Numbered from the stretch's first letter, positions 49,653 through 58,959 are shown. The stretch: 64,000 nucleotides of DNA from Flavobacterium johnsoniae (GCF_001879205.1 NZ_MLFK01000009.1:496001-560000); one strand, 5' to 3'. Notes: generated by a model not told the origin, from the letters alone. Numbers and translations: made by a program.

Positions 49653-51770
49653 ATGAATTCAGAATTATTACACGCCAAACTGAAAGAAAATTTCGGATTT
49701 GAAAAATTCAGACCCAATCAGGAAACGATTATTACTACTATTTTATCTGGTCAGGATACTCTTGCTATTATGCCCACAGGTGGTGGAAAATCAATCTGTT
49801 TTCAGTTGCCGGCATTAATATTACCCGGAATAACGATTGTCATTTCACCTTTAATAGCCTTGATGAAAGACCAGGTTGACAGTTTGAAAACAAACGGAAT
49901 TTCGGCTTGTTATATCAATAGCAGTCAATCATCTGAAGAACAACAGTTCTATATTGATAATTTAAAATCGAATAAATTCAAACTCGTTTATATTGCTCCC
50001 GAAAGTTTGTCTTATCTGGATAATATTTTTAGTGAATTGACAATCAGTTTAATTGCGATTGATGAAGCACATTGTATTTCTTCCTGGGGACATGATTTTA
50101 GACCTGCTTATACAAATTTGGGATATTTAAAAAACCGCTTCCCTTCTACTCCCGTTCTGGCTTTGACCGCAACTGCAGATAAAGCAACCCGTACAGATAT
50201 TACGAAACAATTAAATTTAAAGAATCCTAAAACCTTTGTAGCTTCTTTTGACCGTAAAAATTTAAGCTTAGAAGTAAGACCGGCATTAGATCGTGTAAAA
50301 CAAATTATTGATTTCATTGAAAATAAACCAAACGAATCCGGTATTATTTATTGCCTGAGTCGTAAAACAACCGAAGAACTTGCTGAAAAATTATCAAAAA
50401 GCGGTATTTTGGCAAAAGCCTATCATGCCGGTTTAGACAATACTACACGCGCAAAAACTCAGGATCAATTTATAAATGATGATTGTCAGGTGGTTTGCGC
50501 TACGATTGCTTTCGGGATGGGAATTGACAAATCGAATGTTCGTTGGGTAATTCACTATAATCTGCCAAAAAATATTGAAGGCTATTATCAGGAAATTGGG
50601 CGTGCAGGACGAGACGGGCTGCCGGCCGAAACCATTTTATTTGAAAGTTATGCGGATGTGATTCAGCTTCAAAAATTTGCTTCTGACGGATTGAATGCTG
50701 ATGTTCAGCTGGCAAAATTAGAACGCATGAAGCAATATGCCGATGCATTGAGCTGCAGACGAAAAATTTTACTTTCCTATTTTGGTGAACTTGTAGATGA
50801 GAATTGCGGAAACTGCGATATTTGCAAAAAACCGCCAACATTTTTCGATGGCACGATTCTCGCGCAAAAAGCGTTGTCGGCTATTAAGAGATTACAAGAA
50901 TCTGAGCCTTTAGCTGTAATTGTTGATTTTTTAAGAGGCTCGAAAAACGCGTATATCTACGAAAAAAATTATCAAACGCTAAAAACGTACGGAATTGGCG
51001 CTGACATTTCCTGGTACGATTGGAATCAATATCTCATTCAGCTGATTAATTTGGGATATTGTGAAATTGCTTTTCATCAGCATAATAAAATTTTACTAAC
51101 TCCTTTTGCTAAAAAAGTACTTTTTGAAGGAGAAAAGGTTAAACTAACTACCGTTGTCAAAAAAGTAATTGATAAAAACGAAATTAAACAAGAAAAAGCC
51201 AAAGCAGCTAAAAATTCTCTGTTTGAAACACTTCGTAAATTACGCTACGAAATTGCTCAGGAAGAAGAAGTTCCGGCTTATGTGATTTTCAGCGACGCTT
51301 CATTAAGGCAGATGGAAATTTTAAGACCAATGACAGATGAAGATTTCCTTGCTGTAGAAGGTGTTGGAAAAGCAAAATTAGAAAAATACGGACAAGATTT
51401 TATCAATGCTATTATTGAATTTCATAGAAATAAATCTGTAAAGAAAGAAAAAAAAGAAAACACTTATAAGAAGACTTTAGAATTATTTCAAAACGGATTT
51501 TCTGTTGAAGAAATTGCCGGAAAACGAAATTTGGGAGAAACTACTATCATTTCTCATTTGGCTAAATTATATGTTGATGGTCACGATATAGATCTAAGCC
51601 AGTTTGTGTCTGAAGATGAAATCGCAAAAATTGAAAAAGCTCAAATAGAATTAGCGAGACCAGAGGCATTACGCCCATATTACGAATATTTCGAAGAGAA
51701 AATGTCGTACGACAAAATTCGTTTTGGCTTAGCATCTATTGAAAGAAAATATAACAAATCTGTTTTATAA
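49653..51770 (+). CDS. recQ: RecQ family ATP-dependent DNA helicase
   Basis: This 705-residue 3'-5' DNA helicase unwinds recombination and repair intermediates. Helicase motifs: TGGGKSICFQLPA (I) near residue 40, DEAH near 135 (AIDEAHCISSWGHDFRPAY), ALTATAD (III) near 170, FGMGIDKSNVRWVIHYNLP (V) near 287 and QEIGRAGRDGLPAETI (VI) near 316. The RQC zinc-binding cysteines appear in LSCRRKILLSYFGE and CGNCDICKKP near 363-392. An HRDC domain is near 530-605, and a C-terminal HTH-like stretch (SVEEIAGKRNLGETTIISHLAKLY) follows. It is complete and typical. Confidence 0.95.
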   Translation: MNSELLHAKLKENFGFEKFRPNQETIITTILSGQDTLAIMPTGGGKSICFQLPALILPGITIVISPLIALMKDQVDSLKTNGISACYINSSQSSEEQQFYIDNLKSNKFKLVYIAPESLSYLDNIFSELTISLIAIDEAHCISSWGHDFRPAYTNLGYLKNRFPSTPVLALTATADKATRTDITKQLNLKNPKTFVASFDRKNLSLEVRPALDRVKQIIDFIENKPNESGIIYCLSRKTTEELAEKLSKSGILAKAYHAGLDNTTRAKTQDQFINDDCQVVCATIAFGMGIDKSNVRWVIHYNLPKNIEGYYQEIGRAGRDGLPAETILFESYADVIQLQKFASDGLNADVQLAKLERMKQYADALSCRRKILLSYFGELVDENCGNCDICKKPPTFFDGTILAQKALSAIKRLQESEPLAVIVDFLRGSKNAYIYEKNYQTLKTYGIGADISWYDWNQYLIQLINLGYCEIAFHQHNKILLTPFAKKVLFEGEKVKLTTVVKKVIDKNEIKQEKAKAAKNSLFETLRKLRYEIAQEEEVPAYVIFSDASLRQMEILRPMTDEDFLAVEGVGKAKLEKYGQDFINAIIEFHRNKSVKKEKKENTYKKTLELFQNGFSVEEIAGKRNLGETTIISHLAKLYVDGHDIDLSQFVSEDEIAKIEKAQIELARPEALRPYYEYFEEKMSYDKIRFGLASIERKYNKSVL

Positions 51771-51794
51771 ATCATTACTTTTTTTATCATTTCA

Positions 51795-51812
51795 ATCCCG
51801 AATCTTCGGGAT
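51795..51812. repeat. Palindrome ATCCCGAATCTTCGGGAT
   Basis: An 18-bp imperfect palindrome close to TCCCGAAGCTTCGGGA at 19478-19493 and to the loop at 63284-63297. A dispersed intergenic element is likely. Confidence 0.5.
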
Positions 51813-51834
51813 CGACATGATAAACATTTTAAAC

Positions 51835-51870
51835 AAAAAAATCCTGTGAGAGCTTCACAGGATTTTTTTT
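51835..51870. terminator. Terminator between recQ and the DinB gene
   Basis: AAAAAAATCCTGTGA and TCACAGGATTTTTTTT pair around loop GAGCT with T runs on both sides. It separates converging genes. Confidence 0.9.
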
Positions 51871-51884
51871 ATAACTTTTAAGTT

Positions 51885-52400
51885 TTACAAATATCTCTCC
51901 TCAAAAACTTTTTGATGATGTTTTTGATGCCCAATTAAAACAAAGCCCAAAGCACGAACCGAAATTTGATTTCGTGAAGCTGTGCCTATTCTTTTAAGTT
52001 GTTCTTCAGATAAACTTTTGTAAAACAATAAACTTGAGTGTCTTAGTGCTGAAAACTCAGTTAATAAATCCTGAATACTTCTGCTATTCGAATTTGTATT
52101 ATCTGCATAATCATTTTCTTCAAAACTTGGCAAAGGTGTTTGATCGTTTCTTGAAAATCGTAAGGCACGATAAACAAAAATTCGCTCAGAATCCATTATA
52201 TGCTGTATAATATCTTTAATCGTCCACTTGCCTTCGGCATAACTATAATCAAATTTATCCATTGGAATGTTTTGAACAAACCGGATAAACTCATGAAGAG
52301 AGATTTCCAGCTCTTCAATTAATTTTCCGTCTCCGGCTTGTTTGATATAAGTTCCAAAATGACCTGAATATTCATTTTCTAATAACTGGTTTGCGTGCAT
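51885..52400 (-). CDS. DinB-family protein
   Basis: This 171-residue protein has the DinB four-helix-bundle fold. The pattern GKWTIKDIIQHIMDSERIFVYRALRFSR near 66-92 (spread over two helices) contains His78, a metal-site position in the DinB/YfiT-like superfamily, and a further His pair appears near the C-terminus in IGHQKHHQKVF. Members include thiol-dependent enzymes and damage-induced proteins; the role here is unknown. It starts 32 bp after the stop of PEP carboxylase in the same direction, so cotranscription is probable. Confidence 0.85.
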   Translation of the reverse strand: MHANQLLENEYSGHFGTYIKQAGDGKLIEELEISLHEFIRFVQNIPMDKFDYSYAEGKWTIKDIIQHIMDSERIFVYRALRFSRNDQTPLPSFEENDYADNTNSNSRSIQDLLTEFSALRHSSLLFYKSLSEEQLKRIGTASRNQISVRALGFVLIGHQKHHQKVFEERYL

Positions 52401-52432
52401 TTTAAATTAAATTTAAAGTTTTAAAATCAGTT

Positions 52433-55018
52433 TTAAGCTGAATTTCTACTTGCATTTGTATTTCCAAAAAGAGATCTGGTTACGATTTTTTCATAAACCT
52501 TAATTAGTTCTTCATTTGGCGTGTTCTCTTTATTCAGTTCGTTAATTTTTAATAAAGCATATTGCTGTATCGTTAACAAAGGCAATACAATACGCTCTCT
52601 TACCTGAATTGAAGCTATACCATCAGGATAATTTTCCATCAAGGTTTTATGACCTGCAATTTTTAATAAAAGACGTTTTGTTTCAGAGAATTCATCGTAG
52701 ATAATCTGCCAAAATTCACCAAACTCAGGGTCTTTTCTCATGTAAGCTGTTAATGGCAAAAATGATTTCGCCAACGACATCATACTATTTTCTAATAATG
52801 TTTTAAAGAATAAAGAATTATGATATAAATCTTGTACTTTGTCCCACTGACCATTTTCTTCGAAATATTTTAAAGCGCTTCCTACTCCAAAGAATCCAGG
52901 CACATTTTGTTTCAGCTGACTCCATGATCCCACAAACGGGATAGCTCTTAAATCTGCAAAATCCAATGACTCTGATTTGCTTCTTTTTGAAGGACGGCTT
53001 CCTATATTTGTTTTAGAATAATATTTCAGCGTACTCATCTTCTCTAAGTAAGGAATGAATTTAGGATGATTTTTAAAACTTAGATATTTGTCATATCCTA
53101 ATTCCGCTAATTGAGTTAAAATTTGTGTTTCTTCGCTGCTCAACTCGTTTTTTCCTTTGCTGAAAACCTGATTAGTAACACCGGCACTTAATAAATTCTC
53201 AATATTATAACGACAAGAATCTAGAGTTCCAAAATTAGAACTAATAGTTTGTCCCTGAACGGTAATTTGAATTTCGTTATTTTCGATTTTTGGTCCTAGC
53301 GATGCATAGAATTTATGTGTTTTTCCACCACCGCGAGCTGGAGGTCCGCCTCTTCCATCAAAGAAAATAGCTTTAATTCCGTATTTTCTGGAAATTTCCG
53401 TTAACGAAATTTTAGCCTGATAAATACTCCAGTTAGCCATTAAATACCCTCCATCTTTTGTTCCGTCAGAGAATCCAAGCATAATAGTCTGCTTATTTCC
53501 TCTAGCTTGCAAATGTTTAGAATATTCAGGATTAGTATACAATTGCTCCATAATAGCGTGAGCGTTTTGTAAATCATCAACAGATTCAAAAAGCGGAATA
53601 ATATCAACTGTAGGATCTTCCCAATTATTCAAACGAATCATGGCAAAAGTCTCCATAACGTTTAACGCACTTTCGTTATTACTGATTATGTAACGATTTG
53701 CTCCTTCTTCTCCGTTATTTTCCTGAATAGTTTTAATTGCCTGAACGGATTCTAAAGTAGATCTTGTGATTTCGTCTTCAAAATCAGCCGGATTTAAATT
53801 GCCTTTTACTTTTGATAAAACATCAATTTTTTGATCTTCTGTCAATTCGTAATAGTTTTTTGGGAATATATCAGAACCTGAATTCAGGTAATAATTTACA
53901 ACATCTTTGAAAACGACATTATGAATCTTGCTGTTTTGACGAATATCTAAAGTTGCAAAATGGAAACCAAATAAGTTGATTTTTACTAAAAATGCTTCTA
54001 ATTCATCCAGATATAAAGACTGATGCTTCTCAATAATTATCGTTCTAATTTTGTCTAACTGCGTTAATAATTCTTCTAAAGTAATGAAAATTTCACCTTT
54101 AGAATAAAACACAGAACGGTAAAGTTTATGTTCAAGTTCAGCGACTAAAGTATCTACGCCTGAGAATGTTAACTTACGTTTTAGATTTCTCATTTCAACG
54201 TAGTAACATTTCAAAATTGAAGTACGCAAACGATCTGCAACCTTAAGAGTAATTTCTGTAGTAACAAACGGATTCCCGTCACGGTCGCCTCCCGGCCAGA
54301 ATCCAAGCTTGATTAATTGGTTTTGAATGGCACTTCCTTCCAAAATATTTTTCTGAAGATAATGTACAATTTCTCCCGCTGTAGCGTAAAAAACATTTTC
54401 AAGGTACCAAATCAAACTAACGGCTTCGTCGTAAGGATTTGGTTTTTCGTTTTGTATAAACGGAGTTTTCCCCAGCTGCGCCAGTAATTGTTTAATTTGT
54501 AATAAATCATTTTGACGAATCGCTTCTGTCAAATCGTTTATAATTCCTAAAACCGGACCTGGATAAAATTGTGTTGGGTGTGCTGTTAAAACAGTACGAA
54601 CATTAAAGCTTTCTAAAAATTCAATTAATTCGTCATCTTTCTCTTTAGCATCGGATTTCTCTTTGATATCGCGCAAAGAACCGCGCCCTTCCATATTGTT
54701 AACTTCAGGAAAAGCTGCGTCTTCAATGGCATCAAATAATACAATTTGACGCTCTATATATTGAATAAATCGAAACATAAGATCGATTTTCTCTGTTTCT
54801 GATGCATTGTTTAGGAATTTATTAGAAAAGAAATCAAAAATTTCTTTTGGAGTTTCCTGTTTTTTAAAGCCCGTTTCGCAAGTTTCTGTAAATAATGGAA
54901 GTAAAACCCCTGTATTATCTATAGAGTCAAATGGTAATGTTATGAAAACACTATTGTAAATGTGGTATTTAGAGAGAACGTCTTTGTTAAAACGCTCTAT
55001 TTTAGGCAACGTGTACAT
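52433..55018 (-). CDS. ppc: Phosphoenolpyruvate carboxylase
   Basis: This 861-residue enzyme forms oxaloacetate from phosphoenolpyruvate and bicarbonate, replenishing the TCA cycle. Family motifs are LTAHPTQ near residue 143, GGDRDGNPFVT near 243, MLGFSDGTKDGGYLMANW near 513 and FFDGRGGPPARGGGKT near 549. The catalytic His (LTAHPT) and the GRGG arginine are present. The motifs differ from the E. coli form (LTAHPTE, FHGRGG), a variant I recall in Bacteroidetes. The usual extreme C-terminus ...RNTG reads RNSA. It probably forms an operon with the DinB gene 32 bp downstream. Confidence 0.9.
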   Translation of the reverse strand: MYTLPKIERFNKDVLSKYHIYNSVFITLPFDSIDNTGVLLPLFTETCETGFKKQETPKEIFDFFSNKFLNNASETEKIDLMFRFIQYIERQIVLFDAIEDAAFPEVNNMEGRGSLRDIKEKSDAKEKDDELIEFLESFNVRTVLTAHPTQFYPGPVLGIINDLTEAIRQNDLLQIKQLLAQLGKTPFIQNEKPNPYDEAVSLIWYLENVFYATAGEIVHYLQKNILEGSAIQNQLIKLGFWPGGDRDGNPFVTTEITLKVADRLRTSILKCYYVEMRNLKRKLTFSGVDTLVAELEHKLYRSVFYSKGEIFITLEELLTQLDKIRTIIIEKHQSLYLDELEAFLVKINLFGFHFATLDIRQNSKIHNVVFKDVVNYYLNSGSDIFPKNYYELTEDQKIDVLSKVKGNLNPADFEDEITRSTLESVQAIKTIQENNGEEGANRYIISNNESALNVMETFAMIRLNNWEDPTVDIIPLFESVDDLQNAHAIMEQLYTNPEYSKHLQARGNKQTIMLGFSDGTKDGGYLMANWSIYQAKISLTEISRKYGIKAIFFDGRGGPPARGGGKTHKFYASLGPKIENNEIQITVQGQTISSNFGTLDSCRYNIENLLSAGVTNQVFSKGKNELSSEETQILTQLAELGYDKYLSFKNHPKFIPYLEKMSTLKYYSKTNIGSRPSKRSKSESLDFADLRAIPFVGSWSQLKQNVPGFFGVGSALKYFEENGQWDKVQDLYHNSLFFKTLLENSMMSLAKSFLPLTAYMRKDPEFGEFWQIIYDEFSETKRLLLKIAGHKTLMENYPDGIASIQVRERIVLPLLTIQQYALLKINELNKENTPNEELIKVYEKIVTRSLFGNTNASRNSA

Positions 55019-55051
55019 AATTGTGTTATAGTTGGTTGGTTAATTAGTCAT

Positions 55052-55080
55052 AAAAAAACCCCAAGAATAAACTTGAGGTT
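55052..55080 (-). terminator. Terminator of the Lrp/AsnC gene
   Basis: On the minus strand AACCTCAAG pairs with CTTGGGGTT (one G-T pair) and is followed by seven T. It lies between the Lrp/AsnC stop and the PEP carboxylase start. Confidence 0.8.
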
Positions 55081-55110
55081 ATATTTTAATATAGCATTCA
55101 AGAGGAATTC

Positions 55111-55590
55111 TTACATATTTTTGAAAATAGTATGCATCAAACGCTTCTTATCATTAATACTTTCCTCTAATGAAATCATAGTTTCAGTTCTGTAAACACC
55201 ATCGATATCATCAATCATGAAAATAACTTCTTTTGCATGCTTAGTATCTTTTGCTCTAATTTTACAAAAGATATTAAATTTTCCTGTCGTTACAGAAGCT
55301 ACTGTTACGAATGGAATTTGATTGATACGCTCTAGTACAAATTTAGTTTGTGATGTATTGTTCAGGAAAACCCCAACATAAGCAATAAATGAATAACCTA
55401 ATTTATCGTAATCTAAGGCTAATGAAGACCCCATGATGATACCGGCATCCTCCATCTTTTTTACTCTAACGTGTACTGTACCAGCAGAAATCAATAGTTT
55501 TTTTGCAATGTCAGTAAACGGAACTCTCGTATTGTCTATTAACATATCTAAAATCTGGTGATCTACTTCATCTAAACGAAATTTACTCAT
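55111..55590 (-). CDS. Lrp/AsnC-family transcriptional regulator
   Basis: This 159-residue regulator has an N-terminal winged helix-turn-helix (DEVDHQILDMLIDNTRVPF and KKLLISAGTVHVRVKKME over residues 6-48) and a C-terminal ligand-binding RAM domain with the GKFNIFCKIRAKD pattern near 103-115. Members sense amino acids and control amino-acid or carbon metabolism. It is transcribed towards PEP carboxylase with a terminator in between, so it is a separate unit with its own promoter. The target cannot be named from sequence. Confidence 0.92.
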   Translation of the reverse strand: MSKFRLDEVDHQILDMLIDNTRVPFTDIAKKLLISAGTVHVRVKKMEDAGIIMGSSLALDYDKLGYSFIAYVGVFLNNTSQTKFVLERINQIPFVTVASVTTGKFNIFCKIRAKDTKHAKEVIFMIDDIDGVYRTETMISLEESINDKKRLMHTIFKNM

Positions 55591-55622
55591 AATTCTTTAA
55601 TTAATATTACTAATTGCTATTA

Positions 55623-55655
55623 CAAAGTATAAAAATATATATAAAAAATAACAAA
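55623..55655 (-). promoter_or_regulatory. Promoter-like element of the Lrp/AsnC gene
   Basis: On the minus strand TTTG, 20 bp, TATACTTTG: the -7 box has one extra base compared with TAnnTTTG. It lies 33 bp before the start codon at 55590. Confidence 0.4.
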
Positions 55656-55667
55656 TTCACATAAAAA

Positions 55668-56822
55668 TTAACTTTTTATCAACCCGTTAACAAATTTGAT
55701 ATTTTTATTTAAATAAAAATCTGCTTTTTGGTTCATTTTCGGAATATTAGAATAATCATCAGAATAAACGGCTTCTTTTCCATCGTATTCATAATGACCA
55801 AAATAATTTTCCAATTCGCCTGCTTCTACTATATAAGCATTAAAATGAATCTTATTTTCAATCAATTCTTCTTTGTATTGAGCGACAAAATTCGTAATAA
55901 TTTCGATACCATCATAATTTATTTTGATATTTTTATACATAAAATCATAAAAAACGACTTTATTTTGTGAAATATTCAAATAATCGGAATTTCTATTGAC
56001 AACTAAATCGTTTTCGCTTATAAGCTCAAAGCTTGAAATTAGTGAGAAAAATATGTATTTTCTGGTGATTTCTCTTTCGTAGTCATTAGGGAAATGTCCG
56101 GCTTCAAATAATATAGTAGGCACGCCTAAAAACTGAAAAGTATCTCCTATACAGTTTATATTGAATGAATCATCAAATCTGCCTACCTGACCAGGAATGT
56201 ATTTTTGCAGCACATCGTTAATTCCGGCAATTAAATTGATTGCTTTTTGTCTGTTTTCGTTTACTTCTCTTTCTTCGTTATAAGAAGGTGCTAAAAAAGA
56301 AACAGTTGCAGGCTTTCCTGTGTCGCCTGCGCCAAAAATAGTACGCTGATCATGGAGATTAAAGCAATAATGAGGTTTAAAAGACTCAAAAACTTCTCTT
56401 AACACATTACTTTCCGGCTGTGTCAGGTTTTGAGAATCACGATTTAAGTCGATTTTATTGGCATTTTCGCGTGTATAAAGTCTTGCGCCATCCGGATTTA
56501 AGATAGGAATACAATAAAAAGTAAAGGCAGCCAGCATTTTTTCAGCAAATTCGGATTTACTGTTTAATACATTAATAAAGTCAAAAAGTGCTTTAGTAGT
56601 TGTACTTTCATTTCCGTGCATTTGTGACCATAAGTAAATGCGTGTTTTTCCTGTTCCAATTTGGTAACTATATATAGGTTCTCCTAAAACAGATGTTCCG
56701 ATAATCTTAACTTGGTTATTAGTATTAAGCTTGTCTAATAAAGGCTGAATATGATCTAAAGTCAGGTAGCGTCCTTGTATAGATTGTTCTTTGTATTGGT
56801 CAAATAATTCTTCTAAATTCAT
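55668..56822 (-). CDS. M14-family zinc carboxypeptidase
   Basis: This 384-residue peptidase has the M14 zinc-binding HxxE in SQMHGNESTTT near residues 88-91, the substrate-binding NPDGARLYTRENANKIDLNRD near 127, the third zinc ligand in FNLHDQRTIF near 157, and the catalytic Glu in LFEAGHFPNDY near 241. All essential residues are present. No signal peptide is visible, so it is probably cytoplasmic, which fits peptide or modified-amino-acid cleavage. Its promoter box TACTTTTG is embedded in the operator at 56836-56851, so the divergent XRE regulator likely controls it. Confidence 0.88.
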   Translation of the reverse strand: MNLEELFDQYKEQSIQGRYLTLDHIQPLLDKLNTNNQVKIIGTSVLGEPIYSYQIGTGKTRIYLWSQMHGNESTTTKALFDFINVLNSKSEFAEKMLAAFTFYCIPILNPDGARLYTRENANKIDLNRDSQNLTQPESNVLREVFESFKPHYCFNLHDQRTIFGAGDTGKPATVSFLAPSYNEEREVNENRQKAINLIAGINDVLQKYIPGQVGRFDDSFNINCIGDTFQFLGVPTILFEAGHFPNDYEREITRKYIFFSLISSFELISENDLVVNRNSDYLNISQNKVVFYDFMYKNIKINYDGIEIITNFVAQYKEELIENKIHFNAYIVEAGELENYFGHYEYDGKEAVYSDDYSNIPKMNQKADFYLNKNIKFVNGLIKS

Positions 56823-56835
56823 TGTGTTTTGATTA

Positions 56836-57143
56836 GTTTACAAAAGTAAACATCTTTATTTTTACAATTGTAAACATTGAAAATAAAGAGAAATTTAGAA
56901 ATGTAAACAGGATTAAAGCTTTATTTCTAAGTTTTAAAGTAAATGGGATTAACAATTGTTATTACTTTAATTGTAAAATAATAAATTATTCTATTTCAAT
57001 TAGTTAAGTATTTTTATATAAAGTAAAAGTTACACCTAATATGTCTTAATTGAGTGATTTACAACTGTAAAATTGCATTATCAATTCTTTTTAGTTACAT
57101 TTGTAAACAAGGCTGATTTAAAATATAATTTACAATGGTAAAC
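56836..57143. promoter_or_regulatory. Array of TTTAC-N4-GTAAA operators between the peptidase and XRE genes
   Basis: The motif (G)TTTAC-N4-GTAAA(C) occurs at 56836-56851 (spacer AAAA), 56861-56875 (AATT), 57058-57071 (AACT) and 57129-57143 (AATG, containing the regulator start codon). Weaker copies with one mismatch are at 56894-56908 and 57093-57108. The first copy contains TACTTTTG on the minus strand (-7 box of the peptidase), and the copy at 57093-57108 contains TACATTTG on the plus strand (-7 box of the regulator, with TTG at 57073-57075, 20 bp away). The rest of this 312-bp gap is AT-rich with no gene. Confidence 0.8.
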
Positions 57144-57587
57144 ATAGATGATTTTGTAAAACGCTTAGAGATTATACTCGATTATTACGGTTTGAATGCT
57201 TCTTCTTTTGCAGATAAAATTGGTGTGCAGCGATCAAGCATGTCTCACCTGCTCTCCGGAAGAAACAAACCAAGTCTGGATTTTGTAATGAAAATTTTAG
57301 ATGTTTTTCCGGAAATAGATCTATATTGGATTTTAAATGGAAAAGGAAATTTTCCTAATGTAGAAGATGAAGTTATTCCTATTCTTAAAAATTCGGACTC
57401 TCCTATTCCATCAAATGAAAATTATTCCGGTGGAGATTTATTTTCTCAATTAAATTATAAAGAAGAAAAACCACCAGTCAAAAATTTGGAAGAAATCAAA
57501 AAAACAAATTTGAGTTTTGAAGAAGACGAAATCGAGAAAATTGTATTCTTTTACAAAAACGGAACTTTTAAGGTGTATATACCCTAA
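57135..57587 (+). CDS. XRE-family HTH regulator
   Basis: This 150-residue regulator has an N-terminal Cro/C1-type helix-turn-helix (about residues 8-60): RLEIILDYYGLNASSFADKI, then VQRSSMSHLLSGRNKPSLDF as the recognition part. Residues 65-150 are acidic with prolines and end in a KIVFFYKNGTFKVYIP segment. No peptidase or toxin domain is fused. It is divergent from the M14 carboxypeptidase, and five or six palindromes lie in between, one across its own start codon. Autoregulation and control of the peptidase gene are strongly suggested. It is likely a dimer binding TTTAC half-sites. Confidence 0.88.
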   Translation: MVNIDDFVKRLEIILDYYGLNASSFADKIGVQRSSMSHLLSGRNKPSLDFVMKILDVFPEIDLYWILNGKGNFPNVEDEVIPILKNSDSPIPSNENYSGGDLFSQLNYKEEKPPVKNLEEIKKTNLSFEEDEIEKIVFFYKNGTFKVYIP

Positions 57588-57630
57588 TTCGAAATTTTCG
57601 CGTATTTGAAAATTTTTAAAATTATTTTTC
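57584..57630. repeat. Isolated copy of the AT-rich repeat
   Basis: AAATTTTCGCGTATTTGAAA and following A/T run match the core of the units at 4401-4700. It begins at the stop codon of the XRE gene. It may also provide weak termination. Confidence 0.5.
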
Positions 57631-57669
57631 TTTAAGCGATTCTCACGAATCCAAAAAAAGATCGAAAAT

Positions 57670-58221
57670 TTAGACTTGAATTCCGTTTTCCGGAATTTTA
57701 CCTAAAACACCTTTATAATGTTGTTTTAAAATTTCCCAGTCGGCTTCATAATTTCCTGTCGGAAAAAATGGTCTTCCAAAACTTACTTCTTTTTTGCCCC
57801 AGTCAAAAGCTACAGGAACAATTGGTACATTCGCTTTAAGTGCGATATAATAAAAACCGGTTTTAATTTCCTTTACTCCTTTTCTGGTTCCTTCAGGAGC
57901 AACCGCCAGACGAAAAACTTCTTTACGATCAAAAATCGCAGCGATGGAATCCACCTTATTTAATCCGCCGGTGCGATCGATAGGTTCACCGCCAACATTT
58001 CTAAAATAATATCCAAACGGAAATTTAAATAATTCTTTCTTTCCTACCCAGTTCATCTGCAAACCTGAAATACCTCGGGTAAAAAGGCCAATATAAAAAT
58101 CATGATTGCTTGTATGCGGCATAACCATTAAAATACATTTTTTTACTGCAGCATTTTCCATTCCCACTATTTTCCAGCCCATTAGCTTAAAAAAGATGAA
58201 TTTGTATAGTTGTCTCTTCAT
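57670..58221 (-). CDS. 1-Acyl-glycerol-3-phosphate acyltransferase-like protein
   Basis: I chose the ATG at 58221, giving 183 residues, because a longer frame would overlap the divergent gene at 58288. The acyltransferase HX4D motif is HTSNHD near residue 38, and GEPIDRTGGLNKVDS near 85-99 and VAPEGTRKGVKEIKTGFYY near 115-133 are the further PlsC-type blocks. A short hydrophobic segment at the start may associate with the membrane. The enzyme group transfers acyl chains in phospholipid or lipid A-like synthesis. The exact substrate is unknown. Confidence 0.82.
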   Translation of the reverse strand: MKRQLYKFIFFKLMGWKIVGMENAAVKKCILMVMPHTSNHDFYIGLFTRGISGLQMNWVGKKELFKFPFGYYFRNVGGEPIDRTGGLNKVDSIAAIFDRKEVFRLAVAPEGTRKGVKEIKTGFYYIALKANVPIVPVAFDWGKKEVSFGRPFFPTGNYEADWEILKQHYKGVLGKIPENGIQV

Positions 58222-58287
58222 TAAAATTTGATATTTCTTGCAAAATAAAAGATTTAAAATGGTATTTTTGAGTAAAAGCATTACAAA

Positions 58288-58959
58288 ATGATTCAAAAAC
58301 TGTTCAGTTATCTTTATCCAATTAAAATATTCAAAAAGAAATCGGCCAGAAGTAAAGTGATCGAAGTTACGTGGGCAAATGGCGAATTGGTTTTAGATTC
58401 TGAAAACACCAATTACTCTTACGGAAGTTTGCAGCGTATATTAAGGTACGGGCTTCGAAATATTGGCTACGATAAAGTCGTGAATATGGAACATGTTCTG
58501 GTTTTGGGAGTTGCCGGCGGCAGTGTAATAAAAACCCTTGTTGACGAAATAGAATATAAAGGTAAAATAACAGGTGTCGAAATTGATCTTGACATGATTC
58601 AGATTGCGAACCAATATTTTAATTTAAATGAGATCAAGCAGCTCGAAATTATTATAGATGATGCATTTGAATTTGTTTTAAAAACAAAAGATCGATATGA
58701 TTTAATAATTATTGATATTTTTGAAGATACCAATATGCCAAACTTTTTGTTTGAAAAGTTTTTCAGCGAACGAGTTTGTTTTCTTCTAAAAGACCGTGGC
58801 TTCATTTTATTTAATACCATGATTTTAGATGAAGCGCATAATGTTAGAAACAGAAAATACATATCTGAAATAAATCCGGAATTATTTACTTCAAAAATGC
58901 TGCCCCGCATAGAAGTTCATAATGAATTAATACTAATCGAAAAGCAGTTAAAAATTTAA
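58288..58959 (+). CDS. Spermidine-synthase-like methyltransferase-fold protein
   Basis: This 223-residue cytoplasmic protein has the class I SAM/dcSAM fold. VLVLGVAGGSVIKTLVDE near residues 70-87 is motif I, GVEIDLDMIQIANQYF near 96-111 the acidic loop, and YDLIIIDIFEDTNMP near 137-151 motif post-II/IV. It is shorter than classical spermidine synthase, and the N-terminal beta-domain is only partial. The family includes enzymes transferring propylamine to polyamines or methyl groups to others. The polyamine locus at 46.6-49.1 kb is not adjacent. It is followed after 4 bp by the M23 gene, in an operon. Confidence 0.78.
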   Translation: MIQKLFSYLYPIKIFKKKSARSKVIEVTWANGELVLDSENTNYSYGSLQRILRYGLRNIGYDKVVNMEHVLVLGVAGGSVIKTLVDEIEYKGKITGVEIDLDMIQIANQYFNLNEIKQLEIIIDDAFEFVLKTKDRYDLIIIDIFEDTNMPNFLFEKFFSERVCFLLKDRGFILFNTMILDEAHNVRNRKYISEINPELFTSKMLPRIEVHNELILIEKQLKI

